A program made the translations under genes and the position numbers. A stretch of DNA of 64,000 nt, from contig NZ_VLPK01000005.1 in the NCBI RefSeq assembly GCF_007558865.1, positions 62,001-126,000 on the forward strand. The letters run 5' to 3'. This DNA comes from Mucilaginibacter corticis. GTDB taxonomy: Bacteria > Bacteroidota > Bacteroidia > Sphingobacteriales > Sphingobacteriaceae. The notes below the pieces were generated by a model that made no database searches, was not told the origin of the DNA, and saw nothing but the letters and a program-made list of their open reading frames with translations. This document shows positions 52,784 to 60,317 of this stretch, in pieces. How positions within the stretch are numbered: the first letter of the stretch is position 1; each line of letters opens with the position of its first letter.

Positions 52784-53278
52784 CTACTGGTTTAGCAACT
52801 TCTTTTTCTGTGCGTCGTATTCTTTTTGTGTTATAGCTCCAGAATCAAGCAGTTGTTTTAATTTCTTTATTTCATCGGCTACAGAATTAACCTGTGCTGG
52901 CGCGGTATCGGCTGTTTTGCAGGGCTTAACCTCGCAGGCTTCAATGGCGTCATCAACAAATACGGTATAGCGCATAGGTCCGCCGGGATTCACGGTAAAA
53001 ACGTATTTATCTATGCCATTAATAGTTGTTTTACGCATACTTTTAATAACAGCACCAACATTGGCAAACTCCTTTGGCAAGCTACGTGCGGCCCGCGGAT
53101 TAGGTATCAGTCCGTGATCTTCCAGGTATAAAAACGAGCCGTCCGCCTTGGTGCCTCGGCCTAAACGCAGGGTATCGCCAACGTGATAGGTTACACCGTT
53201 TGATGCTTTATATTCTTTTACCTGGGCATTACTGAAAAATGGTACAAGCAGTACCAAAACAAATAATATTTTATTCAT
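52784..53278 (-). CDS. secreted protein of unknown function with C-terminal SHOCT domain
   Basis: 164 residues. Signal peptide MNKILFVLVLLVPFFSNAQ (cleavage after NA). A beta-rich middle carries two cysteines (Cys in ACEVKPCKT). The C-terminal 33 residues, SVADEIKKLKQLLDSGAITQKEYDAQKKKLL, form a SHOCT domain, a short helical oligomerisation module that usually sits at the end of cytosolic or membrane proteins. A SHOCT domain on an exported protein is less usual. No gene is linked to it. Confidence 0.8.
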   Translation of the reverse strand: MNKILFVLVLLVPFFSNAQVKEYKASNGVTYHVGDTLRLGRGTKADGSFLYLEDHGLIPNPRAARSLPKEFANVGAVIKSMRKTTINGIDKYVFTVNPGGPMRYTVFVDDAIEACEVKPCKTADTAPAQVNSVADEIKKLKQLLDSGAITQKEYDAQKKKLLNQ

Positions 53279-53348
53279 GGGTTGATAATTGGTTTAAAAC
53301 AAGGTAGCTAAATCCGCAGAAATTTAGCAATTTATTGCCTAAAAAAAC

Positions 53349-53356
53349 TACTTTTG
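53349..53356 (+). promoter_or_regulatory. -7 promoter box of lepA (TACTTTTG)
   Basis: TAnnTTTG followed by C, only 7 nt before the ATG at 53364; implies a leader of zero to two nucleotides. Confidence 0.6.
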
Positions 53357-53363
53357 CAGTTGA

Positions 53364-55151
53364 ATGAAGCACATACGCAATTTTTGTATTATAGCACATA
53401 TTGACCACGGTAAAAGTACGCTTGCCGACAGGTTATTAGAATACACCAACACTATTACTCAGCGCGAAAGCCAGGCCCAGTTGCTTGATGACATGGACCT
53501 GGAACGCGAGCGTGGTATCACCATAAAAAGCCATGCCATACAAATGGACTATGAGCTTGACGGACAAAAATATGTCCTTAACCTGATCGATACGCCCGGA
53601 CACGTGGATTTTTCGTACGAGGTGTCACGCTCTATTGCAGCCTGTGAAGGCGCATTATTGATAGTTGATGCTGCGCAGGGGATCCAGGCACAAACCATAT
53701 CAAATCTATACTTAGCTTTAGAGAACGACCTGGAGATCATTCCGGTATTGAATAAAATGGACCTTCCCGGCGCTATGCCAGAGGAGGTTAAAGACCAGAT
53801 TGTTGACCTGATAGGCTGCAAACGCGAAGAGATATTAGCCGCATCTGGTAAAACCGGTTTGGGTGTACATGATATATTACGCGCCATTGTTGAGCGTGTG
53901 CCTGCCCCTGTCGGCGATCCTGAAGCACCGCTACAAGCGTTGATATTTGACTCGGTTTTCAATTCATTCCGTGGTATTATAGCTTACTTTAAAGTGGTAA
54001 ACGGCGAGATCAGGAAAGGCGACAAAGTAAAATTTGTAGCAACTGAAAAGGAATACATTGCTGATGAGATTGGCACGTTAAAACTAAAACAACTACCTAA
54101 AGACGTTATTAAAACCGGAGATGTGGGTTACATCATATCCGGCATAAAAGAAGCGCGGGAGGTAAAAGTAGGCGATACGATTACTACAATTAACCGGCCG
54201 TGCGAAGAAGGTATACAGGGTTTTGAGGAAGTAAAGCCAATGGTATTTGCGGGGATCTATCCGGTTGATACCGACGATTTTGAAGAGCTGCGCGAGTCGA
54301 TGGCTAAATTACAGCTAAACGATGCGTCGTTGGTTTTTGAACCGGAATCATCTGCCGCGTTAGGTTTTGGTTTCCGTTGCGGTTTCCTGGGCATGCTGCA
54401 CATGGAAATTATCCAGGAACGTTTAGAGCGCGAGTTCAACATGACGGTTATTACTACCGTACCCAACGTATCTTACCTGGCCTATTCTACCAAAGGAGAG
54501 GAAATTGTTGTAAACAACCCTTCTGACCTGCCCGACCCAAGTAAAATTGACCGGGTTGAAGAGCCGTATATAAAAGCTACTATCATTACCAAGTCTGACT
54601 TTGTTGGACCGGTAATGTCGCTTTGTATCCAGAAACGCGGCTTCATTAAAAATCAATCGTATTTAACGTCCGACCGTGTAGAACTGGTTTTTGAAATGCC
54701 GATGGGCGAGATCGTATTTGATTTTTACGATAAGTTGAAAACAATTTCAAAAGGTTACGCGTCTTTTGATTACCACCAGATAGGTTACCGCCCGAGCGAC
54801 CTGGTACGTTTGGATATTAAACTAAACTCGGAGCCTGTTGATGCTTTATCGTCATTGATCTTCCGCGGTAACTCTTATGATTTTGGTAAAAAGATCTGCG
54901 AGAAGCTGAAAGAACTTTTACCGCGCCAGCAATTTGAGATCATTATACAGGCATCAATTGGTGCCAAGATCATAGCACGCGAAACAGTAAAAGCCATGCG
55001 TAAAGACGTTACCGCCAAATGTTATGGTGGCGATATATCGCGTAAACGTAAATTGTTAGAAAAACAAAAAGCAGGTAAAAAACGCATGCGCCAGGTTGGT
55101 AATGTGGAGATACCACAGAGTGCGTTTATGGCGGTATTGAAGTTGGATTAA
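53364..55151 (+). CDS. lepA: elongation factor 4 (LepA)
   Basis: 595 residues, the standard length. It is a ribosome-bound GTPase that acts in translation or ribosome assembly. G1 AHIDHGKSTL (P-loop) is near residue 10, RGITI (switch I), DTPGHVDF (G3) and NKMDLP (G4) follow, and the LepA-specific C-terminal domain (ASIGAKIIARETVKAMRKDVTAKCYGGDISRKRKLLEKQKAGKKRMR) is complete. Start at the ATG 7 nt after the promoter box. The unknown gene at 55158 follows after 6 bp, so lepA leads an operon with it and folD. Confidence 0.97.
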   Translation: MKHIRNFCIIAHIDHGKSTLADRLLEYTNTITQRESQAQLLDDMDLERERGITIKSHAIQMDYELDGQKYVLNLIDTPGHVDFSYEVSRSIAACEGALLIVDAAQGIQAQTISNLYLALENDLEIIPVLNKMDLPGAMPEEVKDQIVDLIGCKREEILAASGKTGLGVHDILRAIVERVPAPVGDPEAPLQALIFDSVFNSFRGIIAYFKVVNGEIRKGDKVKFVATEKEYIADEIGTLKLKQLPKDVIKTGDVGYIISGIKEAREVKVGDTITTINRPCEEGIQGFEEVKPMVFAGIYPVDTDDFEELRESMAKLQLNDASLVFEPESSAALGFGFRCGFLGMLHMEIIQERLEREFNMTVITTVPNVSYLAYSTKGEEIVVNNPSDLPDPSKIDRVEEPYIKATIITKSDFVGPVMSLCIQKRGFIKNQSYLTSDRVELVFEMPMGEIVFDFYDKLKTISKGYASFDYHQIGYRPSDLVRLDIKLNSEPVDALSSLIFRGNSYDFGKKICEKLKELLPRQQFEIIIQASIGAKIIARETVKAMRKDVTAKCYGGDISRKRKLLEKQKAGKKRMRQVGNVEIPQSAFMAVLKLD

Positions 55152-55157
55152 GCGGGG

Positions 55158-55496
55158 ATGAGAAAATATCTCCAAATAAGTTATTATACTTTAACAGGTA
55201 TTAAAAAACGAATTGATTTGGGTGATATAACTTACGGTGAATGGATCATATATGACGTTCAAACGCCCAGGTATCATGTTTGCGTTTTTGAAAAAGATAA
55301 CTCTAATACTCTCATTTATTCTTTGCTCAATAAAAAGCAAGAAACAATGGATAGCATTATAAAAAAAATAAATCGACAACAAGGAACTAAACTATCTTTT
55401 GGAAAAAGGCCTTTAATTGAAATAATAAAAAAGGAAGAATCAATTAATTTAAATCTTACTCCACTCCCAGAGCATTGGGTACAAAATATATTGTAA
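55158..55496 (+). CDS. small protein of unknown function between lepA and folD
   Basis: 112 residues, no signal or membrane helix, basic and rich in Lys/Ile. I recognise no family. Two facts support a real gene: it begins 6 bp after the lepA stop, and its TAA overlaps the folD ATG as TAATG (55494-55498), which suits translational coupling. Its DNA is visibly more AT-rich than lepA and folD on either side, so it may be a recent insertion into an existing lepA-folD pair. The frame reads through lysine-rich KKQETMDSIIKKINRQQGTK. Function not inferable. Confidence 0.65.
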   Translation: MRKYLQISYYTLTGIKKRIDLGDITYGEWIIYDVQTPRYHVCVFEKDNSNTLIYSLLNKKQETMDSIIKKINRQQGTKLSFGKRPLIEIIKKEESINLNLTPLPEHWVQNIL

Positions 55497-56377
55497 TGCA
55501 GCTTTTAGACGGAAAATACGTATCAGAAAAACTTAAAGGTGAAATAGCACAACAAGCGGCTGATTATTTGGCTGCAAGTGGCCGTAAACCTCACCTCGTA
55601 GCCGTATTGGTTGGCCATGACGGTGGCAGCGAAACCTATGTTGCCAGCAAGATCAAAAATTGCGAGAACGTTGGTTTTAAATCAACCCTGGTGCGTTATG
55701 AAGATACCGTTACCGAAGATGAGTTACTTAAAAAAGTAGAAGAGCTAAATGCTGATGCCGATATTGACGGTATTATCGTCCAGCTGCCTTTACCAAAGCA
55801 TATCGACCCTGAAAAAGTAACAGAACGTATTGACTACCGCAAAGATGTTGACGGCTTCCACCCTATTAATTTGGGGCGTATGCAGCGTAATTTGCCATCA
55901 TTTATTCCGGCTACGCCTTATGGTATTACTTTAATGCTTAAAGAGTACGGCATTGAAACGGCAGGCAAACATTGCGTAGTTGTTGGCCGCAGCAATATCG
56001 TTGGCTCGCCCATGAGCATCCTGATGGCGCGTAACACCACTCCGGGTAACTGTACGGTAACTATTTGCCACAGCCGCACACCTGATATCAAAAAATTCAC
56101 GCTTGATGCTGACATCCTTATTGTGGCTATCGGCAAAAAGAACTTTATTACAGCCGATATGGTAAAAGACGGTGTAGTGGTTATTGACGTAGGCATGAAC
56201 CGCGAAACATCAACCCTAACCAAATCAGGCTTTAAGCTTTATGGCGATGTTGATTTTGAAGGCGTAGCACCTAAATCATCATGGATAACCCCCGTACCGG
56301 GCGGCGTCGGCCTGATGACGATTATCGGTTTGTTAAAAAACACATTGGTATCAGCTAAGAAAGAAGTATATAAATAG
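55496..56377 (+). CDS. folD: bifunctional methylenetetrahydrofolate dehydrogenase/cyclohydrolase
   Basis: 293 residues from the ATG at 55496. It oxidises 5,10-methylene-THF and hydrolyses the product to 10-formyl-THF, which feeds purine synthesis. The substrate-binding Tyr and the catalytic Lys are in SETYVASKIKNCENVG; DGIIVQLPLPKHI and the NADP fold with VVGRSNIVGSPMSILMARN and PGGVGLMT follow. A frame starting at 55475 overlaps the upstream gene more deeply and adds non-conserved residues, so the TAATG-coupled ATG is preferred. Convergent with the Rieske gene. Confidence 0.96.
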   Translation: MQLLDGKYVSEKLKGEIAQQAADYLAASGRKPHLVAVLVGHDGGSETYVASKIKNCENVGFKSTLVRYEDTVTEDELLKKVEELNADADIDGIIVQLPLPKHIDPEKVTERIDYRKDVDGFHPINLGRMQRNLPSFIPATPYGITLMLKEYGIETAGKHCVVVGRSNIVGSPMSILMARNTTPGNCTVTICHSRTPDIKKFTLDADILIVAIGKKNFITADMVKDGVVVIDVGMNRETSTLTKSGFKLYGDVDFEGVAPKSSWITPVPGGVGLMTIIGLLKNTLVSAKKEVYK

Positions 56378-56382
56378 AATAT

Positions 56383-56444
56383 AGAATCAAGGAACAAGAG
56401 TCAAGATTTAAAGTTACCAGTCTTGTTTCTTGTTTCTTGACTCT
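56383..56444. repeat. stuttered inverted-repeat element, word CAAGA/AACAAGA
   Basis: Left arm 56383-56406 and right arm 56421-56444 form a 24-nt imperfect inverted repeat (20 of 24). Each arm is built of near-copies of TCAAGGAACAAGA. The loop is 14 nt. It occupies the spacer between convergent folD and the Rieske gene, where it may act as a bidirectional terminator or barrier although no T run follows. Confidence 0.75.
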
Positions 56445-56449
56445 CCAAA

Positions 56450-56788
56450 CTATTTAAACGCCTGCTTTAACTTCTCTAAAAAAGAAGCTATCCCAATATA
56501 AATCCCATCCTCCCGTACTTCAACCGGGTAAGTATCTACAAAATCATTCTGACCGTGATCACCTTTGCCCGTGTGTATGTCATACGAGTATCTATGGAAC
56601 GGACAGATCAGTTTCCCATCTTTACACCAGCCGCCGCTTAGTTCTGCACCCGCATGCGGGCAGGTTGACGACAACGCGTAAACATCGCCCTCATAGCTTA
56701 CCAGGCAAATGCCTTTACCATTTACCTTAACTTTTTTAATGAATGGCTCTTTAGTGTATTGAAGATCAGGAACCTTGTACCAATTCAT
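56450..56788 (-). CDS. Rieske [2Fe-2S] domain protein
   Basis: 112 residues, one soluble Rieske domain. Cluster ligands are Cys43 and His45 in STCPHAG, and Cys62 and His65 in ICPFHRYSYD. No signal or membrane segment, so a cytosolic ferredoxin-type electron carrier for an unknown oxygenase or reductase is likely. It starts 5 bp after the stop of the lipoprotein gene, which places the two in an operon despite their different cell locations. Confidence 0.92.
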   Translation of the reverse strand: MNWYKVPDLQYTKEPFIKKVKVNGKGICLVSYEGDVYALSSTCPHAGAELSGGWCKDGKLICPFHRYSYDIHTGKGDHGQNDFVDTYPVEVREDGIYIGIASFLEKLKQAFK

Positions 56789-56793
56789 ATCAA

Positions 56794-57558
56794 TTAAAAA
56801 TCGATCTTAAGGTTCATTACCGATGGGTTTTTGATCATATCATCCATTGTGGTTACCAGTGTAATATGCTTCCTGTCAGCAGATACAATAGCTTTGGGGT
56901 TATTCACCTTCTTAACTGGTTTGGCAAAGTTTAAGATTACCTTATAAGGCATATCGATCAGCATGGCTTTGGCCATTACCAGTGTATTTTGCGTTTTCTT
57001 TAAAAAAGCATTAAACTTTGTTTTGTCAATTATGCGGTAAAATTTATGCGGGGTAACTTCATACTGGTAATAATCCTGCCCGGCAACTAATTGCTGCGCA
57101 TCAAAGCCGCTGGTTTGTTTGTTTTTTTTGGTAACCGCGTCCAGTTGACTTCCCATAGATATTTTTGAAAGATGATCAAGGTAATACTGCAGGTCTGTAG
57201 CGTTTTTGGCCGTGTGTGTAATGCTCATCTTCATAATATTTTTCTGAAGATCCATTTTGATGCTTAAATTACTGTTGTTGGCCATGGCCAATTCATCTTT
57301 ACTTAACTTATGCTCAAGGCTATCCGGCATAGCCGCCAAAAAACTCATGGTGGTATCTTTAACCAGGTTAAACTGCGGCGTTTGCTTTAACGAGTCGGAC
57401 ATCAGGTTTTTAAATACAGACACCGCCCTGCCCATATCAAAACCATAAACCACGTTGCACGATCCATCCAATTTAAAGTCATAATGCTCCTCTATATCCA
57501 CGCATGATGTGAAGCAAAATATGATCAATATGAAAACCGGAATGTAAAGTTTCTTCAT
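56794..57558 (-). CDS. lipoprotein of unknown function
   Basis: 254 residues from the ATG at 57558. Signal peptide MKKLYIPVFILIIFCFTSC with lipobox-type FTSC. The mature part has mixed alpha/beta character with a repeated pattern of hydrophobic strands and no recognised domain; DLQKNIMKMSITHTAKNATDLQ and PYKVILNFAKPVKKVNNPKA are typical stretches. Probably anchored to a membrane facing the periplasm. A TAAGTTTG promoter box is 6 nt upstream. It forms an operon with the Rieske gene. The three extra codons from 57567 would overlap the transcription start and are not used. Confidence 0.78.
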   Translation of the reverse strand: MKKLYIPVFILIIFCFTSCVDIEEHYDFKLDGSCNVVYGFDMGRAVSVFKNLMSDSLKQTPQFNLVKDTTMSFLAAMPDSLEHKLSKDELAMANNSNLSIKMDLQKNIMKMSITHTAKNATDLQYYLDHLSKISMGSQLDAVTKKNKQTSGFDAQQLVAGQDYYQYEVTPHKFYRIIDKTKFNAFLKKTQNTLVMAKAMLIDMPYKVILNFAKPVKKVNNPKAIVSADRKHITLVTTMDDMIKNPSVMNLKIDF

Positions 57559-57564
57559 GTGTAT

Positions 57565-57572
57565 CAAACTTA
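57565..57572 (-). promoter_or_regulatory. -7 promoter box of the lipoprotein-Rieske operon (TAAGTTTG)
   Basis: TAnnTTTG on the minus strand, only 6 nt from the ATG at 57558; suggests a leaderless transcript. Confidence 0.5.
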
Positions 57573-57580
57573 AATAAATA

Positions 57581-57688
57581 AGCTGAAAGGTAAAAGCAAA
57601 AAGCTGAAAGCATTTATTAACAACATACTTTCCCTATTAATAAGTCATAGCTAAGTAGCTTTAAGCTTTAAGCCTTCGGCTTTCGGCT
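57581..57688. repeat. stuttered inverted-repeat element, word AGCTGAAAG/AGCTTTAAG
   Basis: Left arm 57581-57611 and right arm 57658-57688 form a 31-nt imperfect inverted repeat (23 of 31). The left arm reiterates AGCTGAAAG; the right arm reiterates GCTTTAAG and CTTTCGGCT. It fills the divergent spacer between the lipoprotein and queE, and ends 9 bp before the queE promoter box. Confidence 0.72.
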
Positions 57689-57697
57689 CAAAAAATT

Positions 57698-57705
57698 TAC
57701 CTTTG
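57698..57705 (+). promoter_or_regulatory. -7 promoter box of queE (TACCTTTG)
   Basis: TAnnTTTG followed by C, 9 nt before the ATG at 57715. It overlaps the TTG at 57703 that would give a longer frame, so that start is rejected. Confidence 0.6.
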
Positions 57706-57714
57706 CGCCCTATT

Positions 57715-58338
57715 ATGGCACACCAGGTTCCGGAAGATGGCACATTGCTTCCTTTAATGGAAGAGTTTTACACGATACAGGGAGAAGGATATCACACCGG
57801 TAAGGCCGCGTATTTTATCCGCCTTGGCGGGTGTGACGTGGGGTGCCATTGGTGCGATGTGAAAGAAAGCTGGGATGCCGAATTACATCCACTAACACAC
57901 GCCGATAAGATCGTTGAGAATGCCATGTTATATCCCGGTAAAGCAGTTGTAGTGACCGGTGGCGAGCCATTGATCTATAACCTGGATTACCTCACATCGC
58001 AGTTACAAGGCAAAGGCATTAAGACATTTATCGAAACATCTGGCGCTTACCCTCTTTCAGGCCACTGGGATTGGATCTGTCTGTCACCTAAAAAATTTAA
58101 AGGCCCTACACCTGAAATTGCCAGGCACGCCAACGAGTTGAAGGTAATTGTATTTAACAAATCAGACTTTTTATTTGCCGAGCAACATGCCGAGCTAGTA
58201 CCTGTAGGCTGCAAATTATATTTACAGCCCGAATGGTCTAAGTCGAAAGAAATGACCCCTCTTATTGTCGACTATGTGATGAATAACCCGAAATGGGAAA
58301 TTTCATTACAAACGCATAAATATTTAAATATTCCCTAA
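57715..58338 (+). CDS. queE: 7-carboxy-7-deazaguanine synthase
   Basis: 207 residues from the ATG at 57715. Radical-SAM enzyme of queuosine precursor synthesis: it converts carboxytetrahydropterin to 7-carboxy-7-deazaguanine. The cluster motif is GGCDVGCHWCD (Cys40, Cys44, Cys47). Also seen are YTIQGEGYHTGKAAYFIRLGG (substrate-binding N-terminus) and VVTGGEPLIY (SAM GGE motif). The TPR/OmpA gene follows 39 bp later on the same strand. No queC or queD gene is in the window. Confidence 0.95.
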   Translation: MAHQVPEDGTLLPLMEEFYTIQGEGYHTGKAAYFIRLGGCDVGCHWCDVKESWDAELHPLTHADKIVENAMLYPGKAVVVTGGEPLIYNLDYLTSQLQGKGIKTFIETSGAYPLSGHWDWICLSPKKFKGPTPEIARHANELKVIVFNKSDFLFAEQHAELVPVGCKLYLQPEWSKSKEMTPLIVDYVMNNPKWEISLQTHKYLNIP

Positions 58339-58377
58339 TAATTGTAACTTAGAGGATAATCTGTTTTTATCCGCGGG

Positions 58378-60276
58378 ATGAAAAATATAATTCTTCTTTC
58401 TTTGTTGCTTTGTCTGTCTGTATTTGCCTATGCTCAACAGCAATACAGTACGACCAATGAGGATGCCATAAAATACTTCGCGCAAGCCAATCAAAGTATT
58501 GACGAACACCAGTACGACCAGGCAATACAACTATTACAAAAGGCCATTAAAGAGGACGGCAAGTTTATTGAGGCCCATGCCCAGCTTGCCGACATGATGC
58601 ACGTTAAGCATGACAACAAAGGTGCTATAGAGGAACTAAAGAAAGTAATTGCCATAAGTCCTGATTTTAGCCGTGCTGTATATCTTAAAGTTGGCGATAT
58701 GGAAATATCAGAAGCCCTTTACCCCAACGCGCTTGCACACCTGCAAAAATATTTAAGTTATTCAGGCATAACAGAGCAAAATAAACTGCATGGCCAAAAA
58801 CTGATAAAGGATTGTGTGTTTAGTATTGAGGCGTTGCAGCACCCGGTAGCATTTAAACCCATAAACATGGGGGCCAATATCAATACAGCTGCCGATGAAT
58901 ATTCTCCGGTAGCGACTGCCGATGATAAAACGATCATCTACACCCGCCAGATAAATTATAACGAAGATTTTTACCAAAGCAGCAACGTAAATAACGAATG
59001 GCAAAAAGCAACTTATTTAAGCGATAAGATCAACACGCCTAACTATAATGAGGGATCAGAATCAGTGTCGCAGGATGGCAAGTTTCTTTTCTTTACGGGA
59101 TGTAACCGCCCTGATGGCCGCGGTCGTTGTGACATTTACGTAGCCCAGAAAAAGGGCGACAACTGGGGCAAACCATTTGATCTGAGCCCCCCGGTTAATA
59201 CCGGTGGCTGGGAGTCTCAGCCATCTATCAGCGCGGACGGTCGGACGCTGTATTTTGTAAGTAACCGTGCCGGCGGCTATGGCGGGTATGACATCTGGAA
59301 ATCAACTTTAACCGACAAAGGCTGGGGCGAACCTGAGAATCTCGGACCAAACATTAATACTTCTTATAACGAACAATCGCCGTTTATACACCCTGACGAC
59401 AGCACCTTATACTTTTGCTCGAACGGTTGGCCGGGCATGGGTAACCAGGATCTTTTTGTAAGCCGCTTAGGCAAAGATGGTAAATGGCAGGTGCCTAAAA
59501 ACCTGGGCTACCCTATAAATACCAACGGCGACGAAAGCGGGCTAAGTCTTACCGCAAACGGCAACTATGCCTTTTTCTCGTCAAACAAACTGGAAGGTTA
59601 TGGTGGCTTTGATATTTACACCTTTGAATTACCGCCAAATCTGCGGCCGCATCTGGTTACTTATGTTAAGGGCTTTGTAAGCGACGCGCAAACCAAACAG
59701 CCGCTTGAATCGGCAGTGGAGATCATTGCGCTTGAAACCAATAAACCCGTTTACCAGGATTACAGTTCGCCTGAAAAAGGCGACTTCCTGGCGACCATTA
59801 CCGCGGGCAAAAACTATGGTTTAAATATTTCAAAACCAGGATACCTGTTTTACTCAGAAAACTTTTCGCTGGTGGGCCATACATCCGGCAATCCGTTTAA
59901 TATTATGGTAATGCTTGAACCTATTGAAGTAGGCAACAAGGTCATATTAAAAAATATATTTTTCGATACCAATAAATACCAGTTGGAACCCGAATCAAGA
60001 TCAGAACTTCAAAAGCTGATAGAATTTTTAGCGCTTAACCCCACAGTGCATATAGAAATATCAGGCCATACAGACAATGTAGGCAATGATGATCTGAACC
60101 AAAAACTATCAGAAAACCGCGCGAAATCTGTTTATGATTTTCTGCTCAGCGGCAAGGTTGACCCGGCCCGGATGGTTTACAAAGGCTATGGCAAAACACA
60201 ACCCATAGCGCCCAATGACAATGATGAAAACCGCGCTAAAAACCGCAGGACAGAATTTAAGATAACTGTAAAATAA
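58378..60276 (+). CDS. OmpA-family protein with TPR and PD40 repeats
   Basis: 632 residues. Signal peptide MKNIILLSLLLCLSVFAYA. TPR motifs near 25-130 (YDQAIQLLQKAIKEDGKFIEAHAQLAD). Repeated WD40-like PD40 beta-propeller blades span about 150-420, with recurring DGRTLYFVSNRAGGYGGYDIW and SPFIHPDDSTLYFCSNG. A carboxypeptidase-regulatory-like beta-sandwich lies near 425-510. The OmpA peptidoglycan-binding domain is at about 520-632 (IEISGHTDNVGNDDLNQKLSENRAKS). Bacteroidota proteins of this design sit in the periplasm or at the outer membrane, some associated with gliding/T9SS PorE. Possibly co-transcribed with queE. Confidence 0.93.
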   Translation: MKNIILLSLLLCLSVFAYAQQQYSTTNEDAIKYFAQANQSIDEHQYDQAIQLLQKAIKEDGKFIEAHAQLADMMHVKHDNKGAIEELKKVIAISPDFSRAVYLKVGDMEISEALYPNALAHLQKYLSYSGITEQNKLHGQKLIKDCVFSIEALQHPVAFKPINMGANINTAADEYSPVATADDKTIIYTRQINYNEDFYQSSNVNNEWQKATYLSDKINTPNYNEGSESVSQDGKFLFFTGCNRPDGRGRCDIYVAQKKGDNWGKPFDLSPPVNTGGWESQPSISADGRTLYFVSNRAGGYGGYDIWKSTLTDKGWGEPENLGPNINTSYNEQSPFIHPDDSTLYFCSNGWPGMGNQDLFVSRLGKDGKWQVPKNLGYPINTNGDESGLSLTANGNYAFFSSNKLEGYGGFDIYTFELPPNLRPHLVTYVKGFVSDAQTKQPLESAVEIIALETNKPVYQDYSSPEKGDFLATITAGKNYGLNISKPGYLFYSENFSLVGHTSGNPFNIMVMLEPIEVGNKVILKNIFFDTNKYQLEPESRSELQKLIEFLALNPTVHIEISGHTDNVGNDDLNQKLSENRAKSVYDFLLSGKVDPARMVYKGYGKTQPIAPNDNDENRAKNRRTEFKITVK

Positions 60277-60283
60277 CGACAAT

Positions 60284-60315
60284 AAAAAAAGGGAGAATTT
60301 AAATCCTCCCTTTTT
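60284..60315. terminator. bidirectional intrinsic terminator between the OmpA-type gene and recQ
   Basis: Stem AAAAAGGGAG(A)ATTT/AAAT(C)CTCCCTTTTT with T runs on both strands. Placed between convergent stops. Confidence 0.85.
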
Positions 60316-60317
60316 CG

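Noticed and set aside
57703..57714. TTG-initiated extension of QueE
   Set aside because: The TTG lies within the TACCTTTG promoter box; the ATG at 57715 gives the usual N-terminus.
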